Origin: CAYJNO01 sp044432885 | GTDB lineage: Bacteria > Bacillota_I > Bacilli_A > Erysipelotrichales > Erysipelotrichaceae | NCBI GenBank assembly: GCA_044432885.1 | Contig: JAWXUG010000036.1 | Coordinates: forward strand, 1-12,009 | Direction: 5' to 3' | DNA: 12,009 nucleotides | Part shown: in pieces, positions 1-6,357 of the stretch | Layout: every line of letters begins with the position of its first letter | Position numbering within the stretch: the stretch's first letter is position 1 | Made by a program: the position numbers and the translations under genes | Notes under the pieces: generated by a model | What the model was told of the DNA's origin: nothing | What the model saw: only the letters and a program-made list of their open reading frames with translations | Database searches by the model: none

Positions 1-987
1 TCGATACTTTAATTTCTTGTTTTCATCATATACATCTTTATAGTCGTGTTCTAACAGAATCCAGTTTTTTTCTTTTTTAGGCAATTGTTTTACCGATTTA
101 GAAAATAAGTATCCATCATTATTATTTAAGGCTTCTAGTATGTTTCTAGCGCAATTTAAACTTTTATCAGCTATTTGCACAGTTCTACCGTTAATATTAT
201 TTTGTTTCTTTAAGTCACGGATTATATTTCTAATAATAGGTTTTTCGCTCTCATTACCAGGGTACATTTGCATCCCGATCGGAATCATATTCGCATCTAA
301 TAATAAACCTAGCCCTACAATAAGATCACTTCGATGTTCTTTTGAAGGTCCTTTTTTTTGAAAGTCGCTTTCTCTATCGATTTCAAAATAAAAGTTTGTG
401 CAATCAAAGAATGTATGATTTGTTTCTATTCCGTAGTTTTCTTTTGTTGCAACAGTGAAAATTTCTACGAATTTCCGATATTCAGAACCGATGAATTCTA
501 CTGCAGCTAATAATTGATCATAGCTATAATCAACCTCATGGAACAAACAAGGCAGAACATCGTAAAATGTTTTATGTTTGGAATTTGGTGATACCACCCT
601 AGCGTAAACCAAAGAGGAAAAGATATCATAAACATTAAATTGAAACTCACGATTCGATTGCATATAACCAAAGTGTTCTTCAACATCAAGAGTATTAAGG
701 ATATTACACAAAGGAAAGTATCCTAAATGACGAATAGGTGACTCATCAGAAATTTGCTTTATTTTATCCTTCGATTTTGAGATTGTCTTTTCTAAATTTA
801 AACGATTCACTTCCTCTTGATAGAAATTGATAGGATCTTCAATACCCGATTCTTTTAATTTCTCAACAGAGCCTAAAGACTTAAAACAATGATGTTTTGT
901 GCCTTTAACTTCAGGAGAATAAAAACTTTCATAAATAGCTAAATAAGTGTGTTTTGACTGCTTTGCCTTTTTTAAAAAATACGCCAT
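1..987 (-). CDS. IS1634-like (IS4 superfamily) DDE transposase, N-terminal 329 codons, cut by the window edge
   Basis: This is a cut-and-paste transposase that acts on the ends of its own insertion sequence. I translated the minus strand from the ATG at 987 and found 329 codons without a stop to the window edge, so the gene is truncated by the window and not visibly broken. The start is supported by GGAGGG at 1000-995, seven bases upstream. The first catalytic Asp lies in FFDCTNFYFE (D195), followed by the GPSKEHRSD and GLGLLLDANMIPIG stretch typical of the IS1634/IS4 group. MYPGNESEKP comes next, and the second Asp is in ADKSLNCARNI (D274). The third catalytic residue (Glu) and the C-terminus should lie beyond position 1. 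The N-terminal part (KGTKHHCFKSLGSVEKL) also fits this family. Family assignment is by motif recognition. The exact IS name and its terminal repeats cannot be fixed from one side. Confidence 0.88.
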   Translation of the reverse strand, partial: MAYFLKKAKQSKHTYLAIYESFYSPEVKGTKHHCFKSLGSVEKLKESGIEDPINFYQEEVNRLNLEKTISKSKDKIKQISDESPIRHLGYFPLCNILNTLDVEEHFGYMQSNREFQFNVYDIFSSLVYARVVSPNSKHKTFYDVLPCLFHEVDYSYDQLLAAVEFIGSEYRKFVEIFTVATKENYGIETNHTFFDCTNFYFEIDRESDFQKKGPSKEHRSDLIVGLGLLLDANMIPIGMQMYPGNESEKPIIRNIIRDLKKQNNINGRTVQIADKSLNCARNILEALNNNDGYLFSKSVKQLPKKEKNWILLEHDYKDVYDENKKLKYR

Positions 988-1005
988 AAATAAGCCCTCC
1001 ATATA

Positions 1006-1134
1006 TTGCACCATTACACCATTATTATGGCATAAATAAAAATAAATTAAAATATTTTTTGATAGAAAAAAAGCCTAAATATAAAGGCTTTGAGTAAGTT
1101 ATTAAATTTCAGCTCCTAAAGATTCATGGTGCAA
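1006..1134. repeat. 9-bp perfect inverted repeat flanking the terminator
   Basis: TTGCACCAT at 1006-1014 and ATGGTGCAA at 1126-1134 are perfect reverse complements. The arms enclose the minus-strand terminator. The inner arm is only a few bases from the transposase ribosome binding site (1000-995). Next to it, the minus strand has two tandem copies of AATGGTG(T/C). The repeat could be an IS terminal or subterminal repeat, or an RNA stem formed only in read-in transcripts. Which of these applies is not decidable here. Confidence 0.45.
1066..1091 (-). terminator. Minus-strand intrinsic terminator upstream of the transposase
   Basis: AAAGCC (1070-1075) and GGCTTT (1086-1091) form a 6-bp stem with a 10-base loop. 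Read on the minus strand, the stem is followed by a run of Ts (complement of 1072-1066). On the plus strand there is no T-run, so it works leftward, ahead of the transposase start at 987. It would stop transcripts entering the element from the right. It could instead be the 3' end of a lost leftward gene: a 16-codon open stretch ending in TAA (1152-1102) sits just before it. Confidence 0.65.
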
Positions 1135-1171
1135 ACTTCTAAATGCGGGCGCTTAACTCTTATACGAAAAT

Positions 1172-1210
1172 AGATAACATTGTATAAAATAAGTTAAAGT
1201 AGTTGGTTAA
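1172..1210 (-). promoter_or_regulatory. Possible PhoP-box-like repeats upstream of the phn-type operon
   Basis: On the minus strand there are four TTA-starting hexamers: TTAACC (1210-1205), TTAACT (1197-1192), TTATAC (1187-1182) and TTATCT (1177-1172), with periods of 13, 10 and 10 bases. Bacillota PhoP boxes are TT(A/C/T)A(C/T)A-like repeats about 11 bases apart, usually just upstream of or overlapping -35. The position immediately upstream of the -35 at 1217 fits phosphate-starvation activation. The two distal repeats are poor matches in an AT-rich region, so this is a hypothesis. Confidence 0.3.
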
Positions 1211-1216
1211 GCAATC

Positions 1217-1245
1217 TTGATATCAATTAAAGATTGAAGTATAAT
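1217..1245 (+). promoter_or_regulatory. Sigma-A-type promoter of the phn-type operon
   Basis: TTGATA (1217-1222), a 17-base spacer and a perfect TATAAT (1240-1245). Transcription should begin near 1252. That makes the ATG at 1250 unusable as a start and supports the ATG at 1277. Confidence 0.8.
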
Positions 1246-1276
1246 TGGAATGGGAAAAGGTCCCTATGGAGGAAAA

Positions 1277-2299
1277 ATGAAAAAATTATTAGTTAGTTTA
1301 TTAGCACTTGCTATGTTAGCAGGATGCTCAAGTACTACTACTGGTGATGATGAAACAGTAGAATCAACAGTTGTAAAAATTCAATTCGTACCTAGTAGAG
1401 ATGTTGAAGACATCGTAACAGTTACAGATCCATTAAAAGAAATCTTAACTGAAGCTATGGTTGACAAAGGATTTGAAAATGTAACCTTTGAAATCAGTGT
1501 AAGTTCAGATTATAACGTTGCAGGAGAAGCTTTAATTTCTGGAACAGTAGATTTAGCATTCTTACCAGCTGGAACATATGTTGCTTATCATGAAGATGGA
1601 GCTGAATTATTAGTAACATGTACTCGTGCTGGTTTAAGTAAAGATTCTGAAAATGCTGCAGATTGGAATGATGGATTAGCAACTGAAGGAGATTCTTCAA
1701 GTCAAGTTGGATACTATCGTTCAATTGGTGTTGCTGGACCATCTGAAAAAGGTCAAGAATTAGCAGCTATCGTAAATTCTGGTGAAGAATTAACTTGGGA
1801 AGATGTAAATAGTGCTGTATGGTGTGTAAGTTCATCAACAACTTCATCTGCTGGTTATATTTATCCAACAATTTGGTTAATGGATCATTTTGATAAAAAA
1901 ATCTCTGACTTAGCAAATGTTGTACCAACTGATGGATATTCAGATACAGCAACAAGACTTGCTAGTGAAGCTTGCGATATCGGTGTTGGTTACGCAGATT
2001 ACCGTCGTGACTATGCTGAAGCATGGACAACTGATTATGGACGTGAATTAACAGTTTGGGAAGAAACAAATGTTGTTCTTGTTACTGATGGTGTTATGAA
2101 TGATACTATCTCTTATTCAGCTAATTCAGAAACTTTAACACCTGAATTAATTACTGCTTTACAAGAAGCATTCATCGAATTAGCTCAAACTGAAGCTGGT
2201 TTAGAAGCAATTGCTATCTATAGCCATGAAGGTTATGTAGTTACTACTGATGCTGATTATGATTCATCACGTGTAGCAGCTGAATTATCACAACAATAA
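1277..2299 (+). CDS. phnD: PhnD-type substrate-binding lipoprotein of a phosphate/phosphite/phosphonate-type ABC importer
   Basis: This 340-aa extracytoplasmic binding protein should be anchored to the outer face of the membrane and capture the cargo for the importer encoded downstream. The start at 1277 has GGAGG at 1268-1272 and gives a classic lipoprotein signal: MKK, a hydrophobic stretch, then LAGC with the lipidated Cys at residue 17. The in-frame ATG at 1250 is rejected because it coincides with the predicted transcription start. The mature part opens with IQFVPSRD. It carries the PhnD-like pattern of a Ser/Thr-rich ligand loop followed by GYxxP (VSSSTTSSAGYIYP, residues 184-197), and later CDIGVGYADYRRDY. 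The family binds tetrahedral phosphorus compounds, but the exact ligand cannot be read from sequence. It is the first gene of a five-gene operon. A hairpin after it may raise its level relative to the membrane components. Confidence 0.87.
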   Translation: MKKLLVSLLALAMLAGCSSTTTGDDETVESTVVKIQFVPSRDVEDIVTVTDPLKEILTEAMVDKGFENVTFEISVSSDYNVAGEALISGTVDLAFLPAGTYVAYHEDGAELLVTCTRAGLSKDSENAADWNDGLATEGDSSSQVGYYRSIGVAGPSEKGQELAAIVNSGEELTWEDVNSAVWCVSSSTTSSAGYIYPTIWLMDHFDKKISDLANVVPTDGYSDTATRLASEACDIGVGYADYRRDYAEAWTTDYGRELTVWEETNVVLVTDGVMNDTISYSANSETLTPELITALQEAFIELAQTEAGLEAIAIYSHEGYVVTTDADYDSSRVAAELSQQ

Positions 2300-2320
2300 T
2301 TCTTAGAACTAAATGATATT

Positions 2321-2360
2321 ATAGATAAAAGATAAGGCTTTGCCTTATCTTTATATCTAT
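2321..2360 (+). terminator. Long intercistronic hairpin, probable partial terminator or mRNA stabiliser after phnD
   Basis: AAAGATAAGGC (2328-2338), loop TTT, GCCTTATCTTT (2342-2352) form a perfect 11-bp stem. It is extended by ATAGATA (2321-2327) with TATCTAT (2354-2360) around one bulged A at 2353. The tail is U-rich but lacks an uninterrupted T-run, and the next gene starts 18 bases on. Partial termination or protection of the upstream message from 3' exonucleases is therefore more likely than a full stop. This arrangement is common after binding-protein genes of ABC importers. Confidence 0.65.
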
Positions 2361-2377
2361 TATGAAAGGGAAATAAA

Positions 2378-3142
2378 ATGATTGAATTTAAGAATGTATC
2401 AAAAGTCTATGGAAATGGGGTAAAAGCCTTAAATAATGTTAGCCTTCAAATTGAGCAAGGTGAGTTTGTGGCAATTATTGGATTATCTGGAGCGGGTAAA
2501 AGTACATTGCTAAGAGCAATTAATAAAATGCATGATATAACCTCTGGAGAATTAACAGTTAATGGGATAGACGTTGCTAAATTAAAGGGTAGAGAATTAA
2601 GACGTTTTAGAAGAAAAATCGGGATGGTGTTCCAATCTTTTAATTTGGTAAAAAGAACAACTGTAATTAATAATGTACTTACATCAAAAGTTGCGGATAT
2701 GAATTTACTTCAATCAATTCTTGGAATTTATTCTAAAAAGGATAAAATTGAGGCATTAGAAGCTTTGGATAAAGTGGGAATTTTAGAAAAAGCCTATATT
2801 CGTGCAGACCAATTATCAGGAGGGCAAGCTCAACGTGTAGCATTAGCAAGAACGCTAGCTCAACAACCAGATATTATCTTAGCGGATGAGCCTGTAGCTT
2901 CGCTGGATCCAATTATGGCAGCGACTGTAATGGATGACTTTAAAAATATCAATAAAGATATGAATATAACCATCATTATTAATATTCACCATGTAGATTT
3001 GGCATTAAAATATGCAGATCGTATCGTTGGCATTCGTGAAGGGGAAATTGTATATGATGGCCCTACTAATGGAATAACTAATGATCACTTAAAACAAATT
3101 TATGGACGTGAATTATCAGATGACGAATTAATGGAGAAATAA
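2378..3142 (+). CDS. phnC: PhnC-type ATP-binding protein of the importer
   Basis: This 254-aa cytosolic ATPase powers the importer and should dimerise under the two permeases. All ABC motifs are present: Walker A GLSGAGKST (residues 35-43), a Q-loop in MVFQSFNLVKR, signature LSGGQ (146-150), Walker B with D170 and E171 in ILADEPVASLD, and the switch His (H204) in NIHHVDLALKYADRIVGI. The HxVDLAL(K/R)YADRI stretch after Walker B is characteristic of the PhnC subfamily. The insert between the Q-loop and signature (residues ~100-130) and the length are normal for PhnC. GAAAGGGAAA precedes the ATG. The stop is one base from the permease start, which implies translational coupling. No key residue is missing. 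Confidence 0.92.
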   Translation: MIEFKNVSKVYGNGVKALNNVSLQIEQGEFVAIIGLSGAGKSTLLRAINKMHDITSGELTVNGIDVAKLKGRELRRFRRKIGMVFQSFNLVKRTTVINNVLTSKVADMNLLQSILGIYSKKDKIEALEALDKVGILEKAYIRADQLSGGQAQRVALARTLAQQPDIILADEPVASLDPIMAATVMDDFKNINKDMNITIIINIHHVDLALKYADRIVGIREGEIVYDGPTNGITNDHLKQIYGRELSDDELMEK

Positions 3143-3143
3143 T

Positions 3144-3968
3144 ATGTTAGAAAAAATTAAATCTTTATTTATTCCTTCTACTTTTACATTATCAAATGGA
3201 AAAGTAGTAAAAGAGAAGTTTAACCCTACCATTTATATTGTCATTGGCCTAGCGTATTTAATTTATATTACGGGACAATTTACTGGTTTTAATTTTAGTA
3301 CATTGGCAAAAAATGGAAGTAACTTTTTTGATATTATTATTGCGATGTTTCCACCAAATTTAGCTTATTCAACATCTGTTATCAGTCCAATGATTGATAC
3401 GTTGATTATGTCGCTGGTTGGGACTTTAATTGGTGTCGTTTTTGCTTTACCAATGGCTTTTTTAAATGCTACAAATTTGAATAAAAATAAATGGTTAGTT
3501 TCTATCTTAAGAACCTTCTTAAGTTTGTTACGTACGATTCCTGTTTTGGTTTATGCTCTTATTTCAGTTTATATCTTTGGTGTTGGGGCTTTTTCAGGGA
3601 CAGTGGCGATTGCTATATTTACATTCGCTATCGCATCAAAAATGTTATATGAACAAGTCGAAACAGTAGATATGGGACCATTTGAAGCCTTAGAGTCTAC
3701 AGGTGCAAATACAATTCGCTCAGTTCGTTGCGCAGTGTTTCCACAAATAAAACCATATTACATTTCAATGATTTTATACAATTTTGAAATGAATGTACGT
3801 AGTGCTGCTATTTTAGGGTATGTAGGTGCAGGTGGTATTGGTATATTATTAAATGAAAATCTAGGATGGCGTGCTTATCAAAAAGTGGGAACAGTTTTAA
3901 TTATGCTTATCATCGTAGTTTTGATTATTGAATCTACCTCAAGATATTTAAGGGGGAAATTAAACTAA
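3144..3968 (+). CDS. phnE: PhnE-type permease 1 of the importer
   Basis: This 274-aa integral membrane subunit forms half of the translocation pore. The N-terminus is polar (about 28 residues), followed by a first membrane segment around 29-48, further hydrophobic segments around 85-107, 121-147 and 150-165, and a last one near 246-265. The coupling (EAA) loop that docks on PhnC begins at E181-A182-L183 and continues ESTGANTIRSVRCAVFPQ. The PhnE-like glycine-rich stretch GYVGAGGIG follows. The start is one base after the phnC stop, with GGAG inside the end of phnC. It pairs with the second permease encoded immediately after, so the pore is probably a heterodimer. Two tandem PhnE-type genes are common in Bacillota versions of this transporter. 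Confidence 0.9.
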   Translation: MLEKIKSLFIPSTFTLSNGKVVKEKFNPTIYIVIGLAYLIYITGQFTGFNFSTLAKNGSNFFDIIIAMFPPNLAYSTSVISPMIDTLIMSLVGTLIGVVFALPMAFLNATNLNKNKWLVSILRTFLSLLRTIPVLVYALISVYIFGVGAFSGTVAIAIFTFAIASKMLYEQVETVDMGPFEALESTGANTIRSVRCAVFPQIKPYYISMILYNFEMNVRSAAILGYVGAGGIGILLNENLGWRAYQKVGTVLIMLIIVVLIIESTSRYLRGKLN

Positions 3969-4789
3969 TGACTAATAATAAATTAACAGTGGAAAAGCAA
4001 TATGAATTACGACCTAAAACGTGGATTAGAGTGGTTGCAAGTTTAATTGTTTTAGTGGCAGTGCTTTATCCATCTTTTGAAACATTAAACTTTACAGGCA
4101 TCTCATCAAATGGTATGGTTGTTGCTAAAAATATGATTAAGGGTATTTTAAGTCCTTCAATTAGCTATGTGTTTGACACTAGTACCTCAGGTCTTGCGTA
4201 TTTATTGTTGGAAACAGCAGCAATTGGATTTCTTGGAACCATAATTGGGGCCATTATTTCCGTTCCTTTAGCTTTCATGTCATCACGCAATTTAACGCCT
4301 AAAGCAGTTTCCTATCTAGGGGTTGCGATTGCAACCATATTAAGAACATTTCCTGTATTTGTATATGGAGTAATGTTTATCAAAGTTACAGGACCAGGAG
4401 CTTTTGCAGGTGTATTAACTTTGGCAGCTACTTCGATTGGAATGTGTTCCAAATTGTTTATTGAAGCTATCGAAGATTTGGATCCAGGGATTACTGAAGC
4501 ATTAGATGCTACAGGATGTACAACTTTTCAAAAAATACGTTTTGGAATTATTCCTCAATTATTATCGAATTTTATCTCAATCGTAATTTATCGTTACGAT
4601 ATTAATGTTAAGAATGCCTCTGTACTAGGGCTCGTTGGCGCTGGGGGGATTGGTGCTCCTTTAAAATTTGCGATGAGTGGTGGACGTTGGTCAGATGTAG
4701 GTGTCCTATTATTAGGACTAATCGTATTAGTTTTAGTAATTGAATATTTCTCAACAGCAATTAGAAATAAATTAATTACAGGAGAGTAA
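3968..4789 (+). CDS. phnE: PhnE-type permease 2 of the importer
   Basis: This 273-aa membrane subunit is paralogous to its upstream neighbour and should form the other half of the pore. The EAA loop starts at E177-A178-L179 and reads DATGCTTFQKIRFGIIPQ. The GLVGAGGIGAPL stretch near the C-terminus matches GYVGAGGIG of permease 1. Membrane segments are visible around 22-40, 78-105 and 115-135, in the region of 140-160, and near 245-262. The ATG overlaps the last base of the permease 1 stop codon (TAATG), with AAGGGGGAAA upstream inside that gene, so the two are translationally coupled. The two proteins are clearly diverged. They look like an old duplication and not a recent repeat. Confidence 0.9.
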   Translation: MTNNKLTVEKQYELRPKTWIRVVASLIVLVAVLYPSFETLNFTGISSNGMVVAKNMIKGILSPSISYVFDTSTSGLAYLLLETAAIGFLGTIIGAIISVPLAFMSSRNLTPKAVSYLGVAIATILRTFPVFVYGVMFIKVTGPGAFAGVLTLAATSIGMCSKLFIEAIEDLDPGITEALDATGCTTFQKIRFGIIPQLLSNFISIVIYRYDINVKNASVLGLVGAGGIGAPLKFAMSGGRWSDVGVLLLGLIVLVLVIEYFSTAIRNKLITGE

Positions 4790-4790
4790 A

Positions 4791-6305
4791 ATGAAAATTA
4801 AATTGTTTGCTACATCGGATGTACATGGGAATGTAAGTCCATATAAATATAGCGATCGAAGCTTAGCAGAAGCAGGTTTAGCAAGACTCGCAACTTATAT
4901 TCGTCAACATAAAGATGAAGATACGATTTTAATCGATAATGGGGATTTACTACAAGGTAGTCCATTGTGTTATCACCATCATTTATATAATGAAGAGGAT
5001 GTTAATCCTGTGGTTCATGTACTAAATGAATTAGATTATGATTATTTCAATATTGGCAATCATGATTTTAATTATGGACAAGAGGTTTTATATCATGGAA
5101 TGCAGGTAATGGATGCAAAATGTATTACTACTAATATTACAGATGGAACCCATCGCTTTGAGTATGACTATGTTATCCACCAAATTAAAGGTGTTAAGAT
5201 TGCCTTGGTAGGGTTGACTAATGATTATATTCCAAATTGGGAAATCCCTTCACATATAACAGGACTTAGCTTTGAAAATGCGTATACTAAATGTGCTAGT
5301 GTTGTTGAAAAAATCAAAAAAAATAATGAAGCAGATTATATTGTGGTCGTTTATCATGGAGGTTTTGAAAAAAATTTTGATGGGACACCACTGAATACAC
5401 CATCTCACGATAATCAAGGTTATCGTATAGTAAGTGAGATTGAAGGAATTGATGTATTAATTACAGGTCATCAGCACCGTACAATTTGTCAAAATATACA
5501 TAATACTTTTGTTACTCAAACAGCTCAAAATGGCATGGAATTAGCACATATAGAAATCGATACGGATACCCGTGAAATTACTGGACAATTAATTCTTGCT
5601 GATTCAGATATTGATCAAAGAGTGATGGGAATCATACAAAAAGAAGAAGAAGCTACGCAAACATGGCTAGATGAGCCAGTTGGTGGTTTTGATATAGGAG
5701 ATTGTTTAATAAGTGATGAGATGGATGCTCGTATCCACAAACATTCGTGTGTATCTTTTTTGAATCAAATTCAAAAAGATTATTATCAAGCAGATTGTTC
5801 AGCATCAGCATTATTTAACGATGCATTTGGTTTTAATCATCAAATTACGATGAGAGATATTGTATCCACTTATGTATATCCAAATACTATTATTATGGTA
5901 AAGATTACTGGCAAAAATTTAAAAGCTTATCTTGAGCAAGCTGCCAAATATTTTGACGTGAAAGATCAAGAAGTTGTTATATCTAAAGATTATTGTGACC
6001 CTAAACCAATTCACTACGAGTATGATATGGTGGATGGAGTGGATTATGTTATCAAGGTAGGTAATCCTGTAGGCGAAAGAATAGAAAACTTAATGTTTAA
6101 TGGTAAAGAGATAGCAGAGGATCAAGAACTTACTTTTGTTGTCAATAATTATCGTTTGGCAGGTGGCGGAAACTATACGATGTTGGATGAATGTGAAGTG
6201 TTAAAAGATGATGGAAAAGAAATGGTTGAAATCATTGCAGAATACATCATGAAGAATAATCCTGTTGTCATTGATCACAAAGATAATATTAAAGTAATTG
6301 TTTAA
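4791..6305 (+). CDS. Cytosolic bifunctional metallophosphatase / 5'-nucleotidase
   Basis: This 504-aa two-domain phosphoesterase belongs to the UshA/5'-nucleotidase and 2',3'-cyclic nucleotide phosphodiesterase family. The N-terminal dinuclear-metal domain has all signature blocks: D10-V-H12-G, GD at 51-52 in DNGDLLQGSP, GNHD at 89-92, H189 in VYHGGFE, and GHQH at 226-229. The C-terminal substrate-specificity domain starts near residue 290 and contains YPNTIIMVKITGKNLKAYLE and NNYRLAGGGNY. The protein begins directly at the first metal-binding motif with no signal peptide and has no C-terminal anchor. It should therefore act in the cytosol, unlike exported UshA-type enzymes. It starts one base after the permease 2 stop with AGGAGAG upstream. 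The operon position suggests it dephosphorylates the imported compound or a derivative. The natural substrate is unknown. Confidence 0.88.
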   Translation: MKIKLFATSDVHGNVSPYKYSDRSLAEAGLARLATYIRQHKDEDTILIDNGDLLQGSPLCYHHHLYNEEDVNPVVHVLNELDYDYFNIGNHDFNYGQEVLYHGMQVMDAKCITTNITDGTHRFEYDYVIHQIKGVKIALVGLTNDYIPNWEIPSHITGLSFENAYTKCASVVEKIKKNNEADYIVVVYHGGFEKNFDGTPLNTPSHDNQGYRIVSEIEGIDVLITGHQHRTICQNIHNTFVTQTAQNGMELAHIEIDTDTREITGQLILADSDIDQRVMGIIQKEEEATQTWLDEPVGGFDIGDCLISDEMDARIHKHSCVSFLNQIQKDYYQADCSASALFNDAFGFNHQITMRDIVSTYVYPNTIIMVKITGKNLKAYLEQAAKYFDVKDQEVVISKDYCDPKPIHYEYDMVDGVDYVIKVGNPVGERIENLMFNGKEIAEDQELTFVVNNYRLAGGGNYTMLDECEVLKDDGKEMVEIIAEYIMKNNPVVIDHKDNIKVIV

Positions 6306-6327
6306 GAAGTGCTTAGCACTTCTTTTT
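6304..6327 (+). terminator. Terminator of the phn-type operon
   Basis: AAGAAGTGC (6304-6312), loop TTA, GCACTTCTT (6316-6324) and a T-run to 6327. The stem begins inside the stop codon of the nucleotidase. Confidence 0.9.
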
Positions 6328-6330
6328 AAA

Positions 6331-6357
6331 AGAAAAAATGTACTAAACAGTACATTT
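6331..6357 (-). terminator. Terminator of the metal-resistance operon
   Basis: AAATGTACT (6336-6344) and AGTACATTT (6349-6357) pair across the loop AAAC. The minus strand continues with TTTTTTCTTTT. It lies directly after the exporter stop codon and back-to-back with the opposing terminator, insulating the convergent operons. Confidence 0.88.

Noticed and set aside
140..689. Short open frames on both strands over the left edge
   Set aside because: They are out-of-frame shadows of the transposase, which reads without interruption on the minus strand from 987 to 1.
1250..1276. Earlier in-frame ATG for the PhnD-type protein
   Set aside because: It lies at the predicted transcription start of the TTGATA-17-TATAAT promoter and has no ribosome binding site. 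It would also put nine polar residues before a perfect lipoprotein signal.
1494..1955. Two minus-strand open frames inside phnD
   Set aside because: Leu/Gln/His-rich translations produced by the biased codon use of the plus-strand gene, with no ribosome binding sites.
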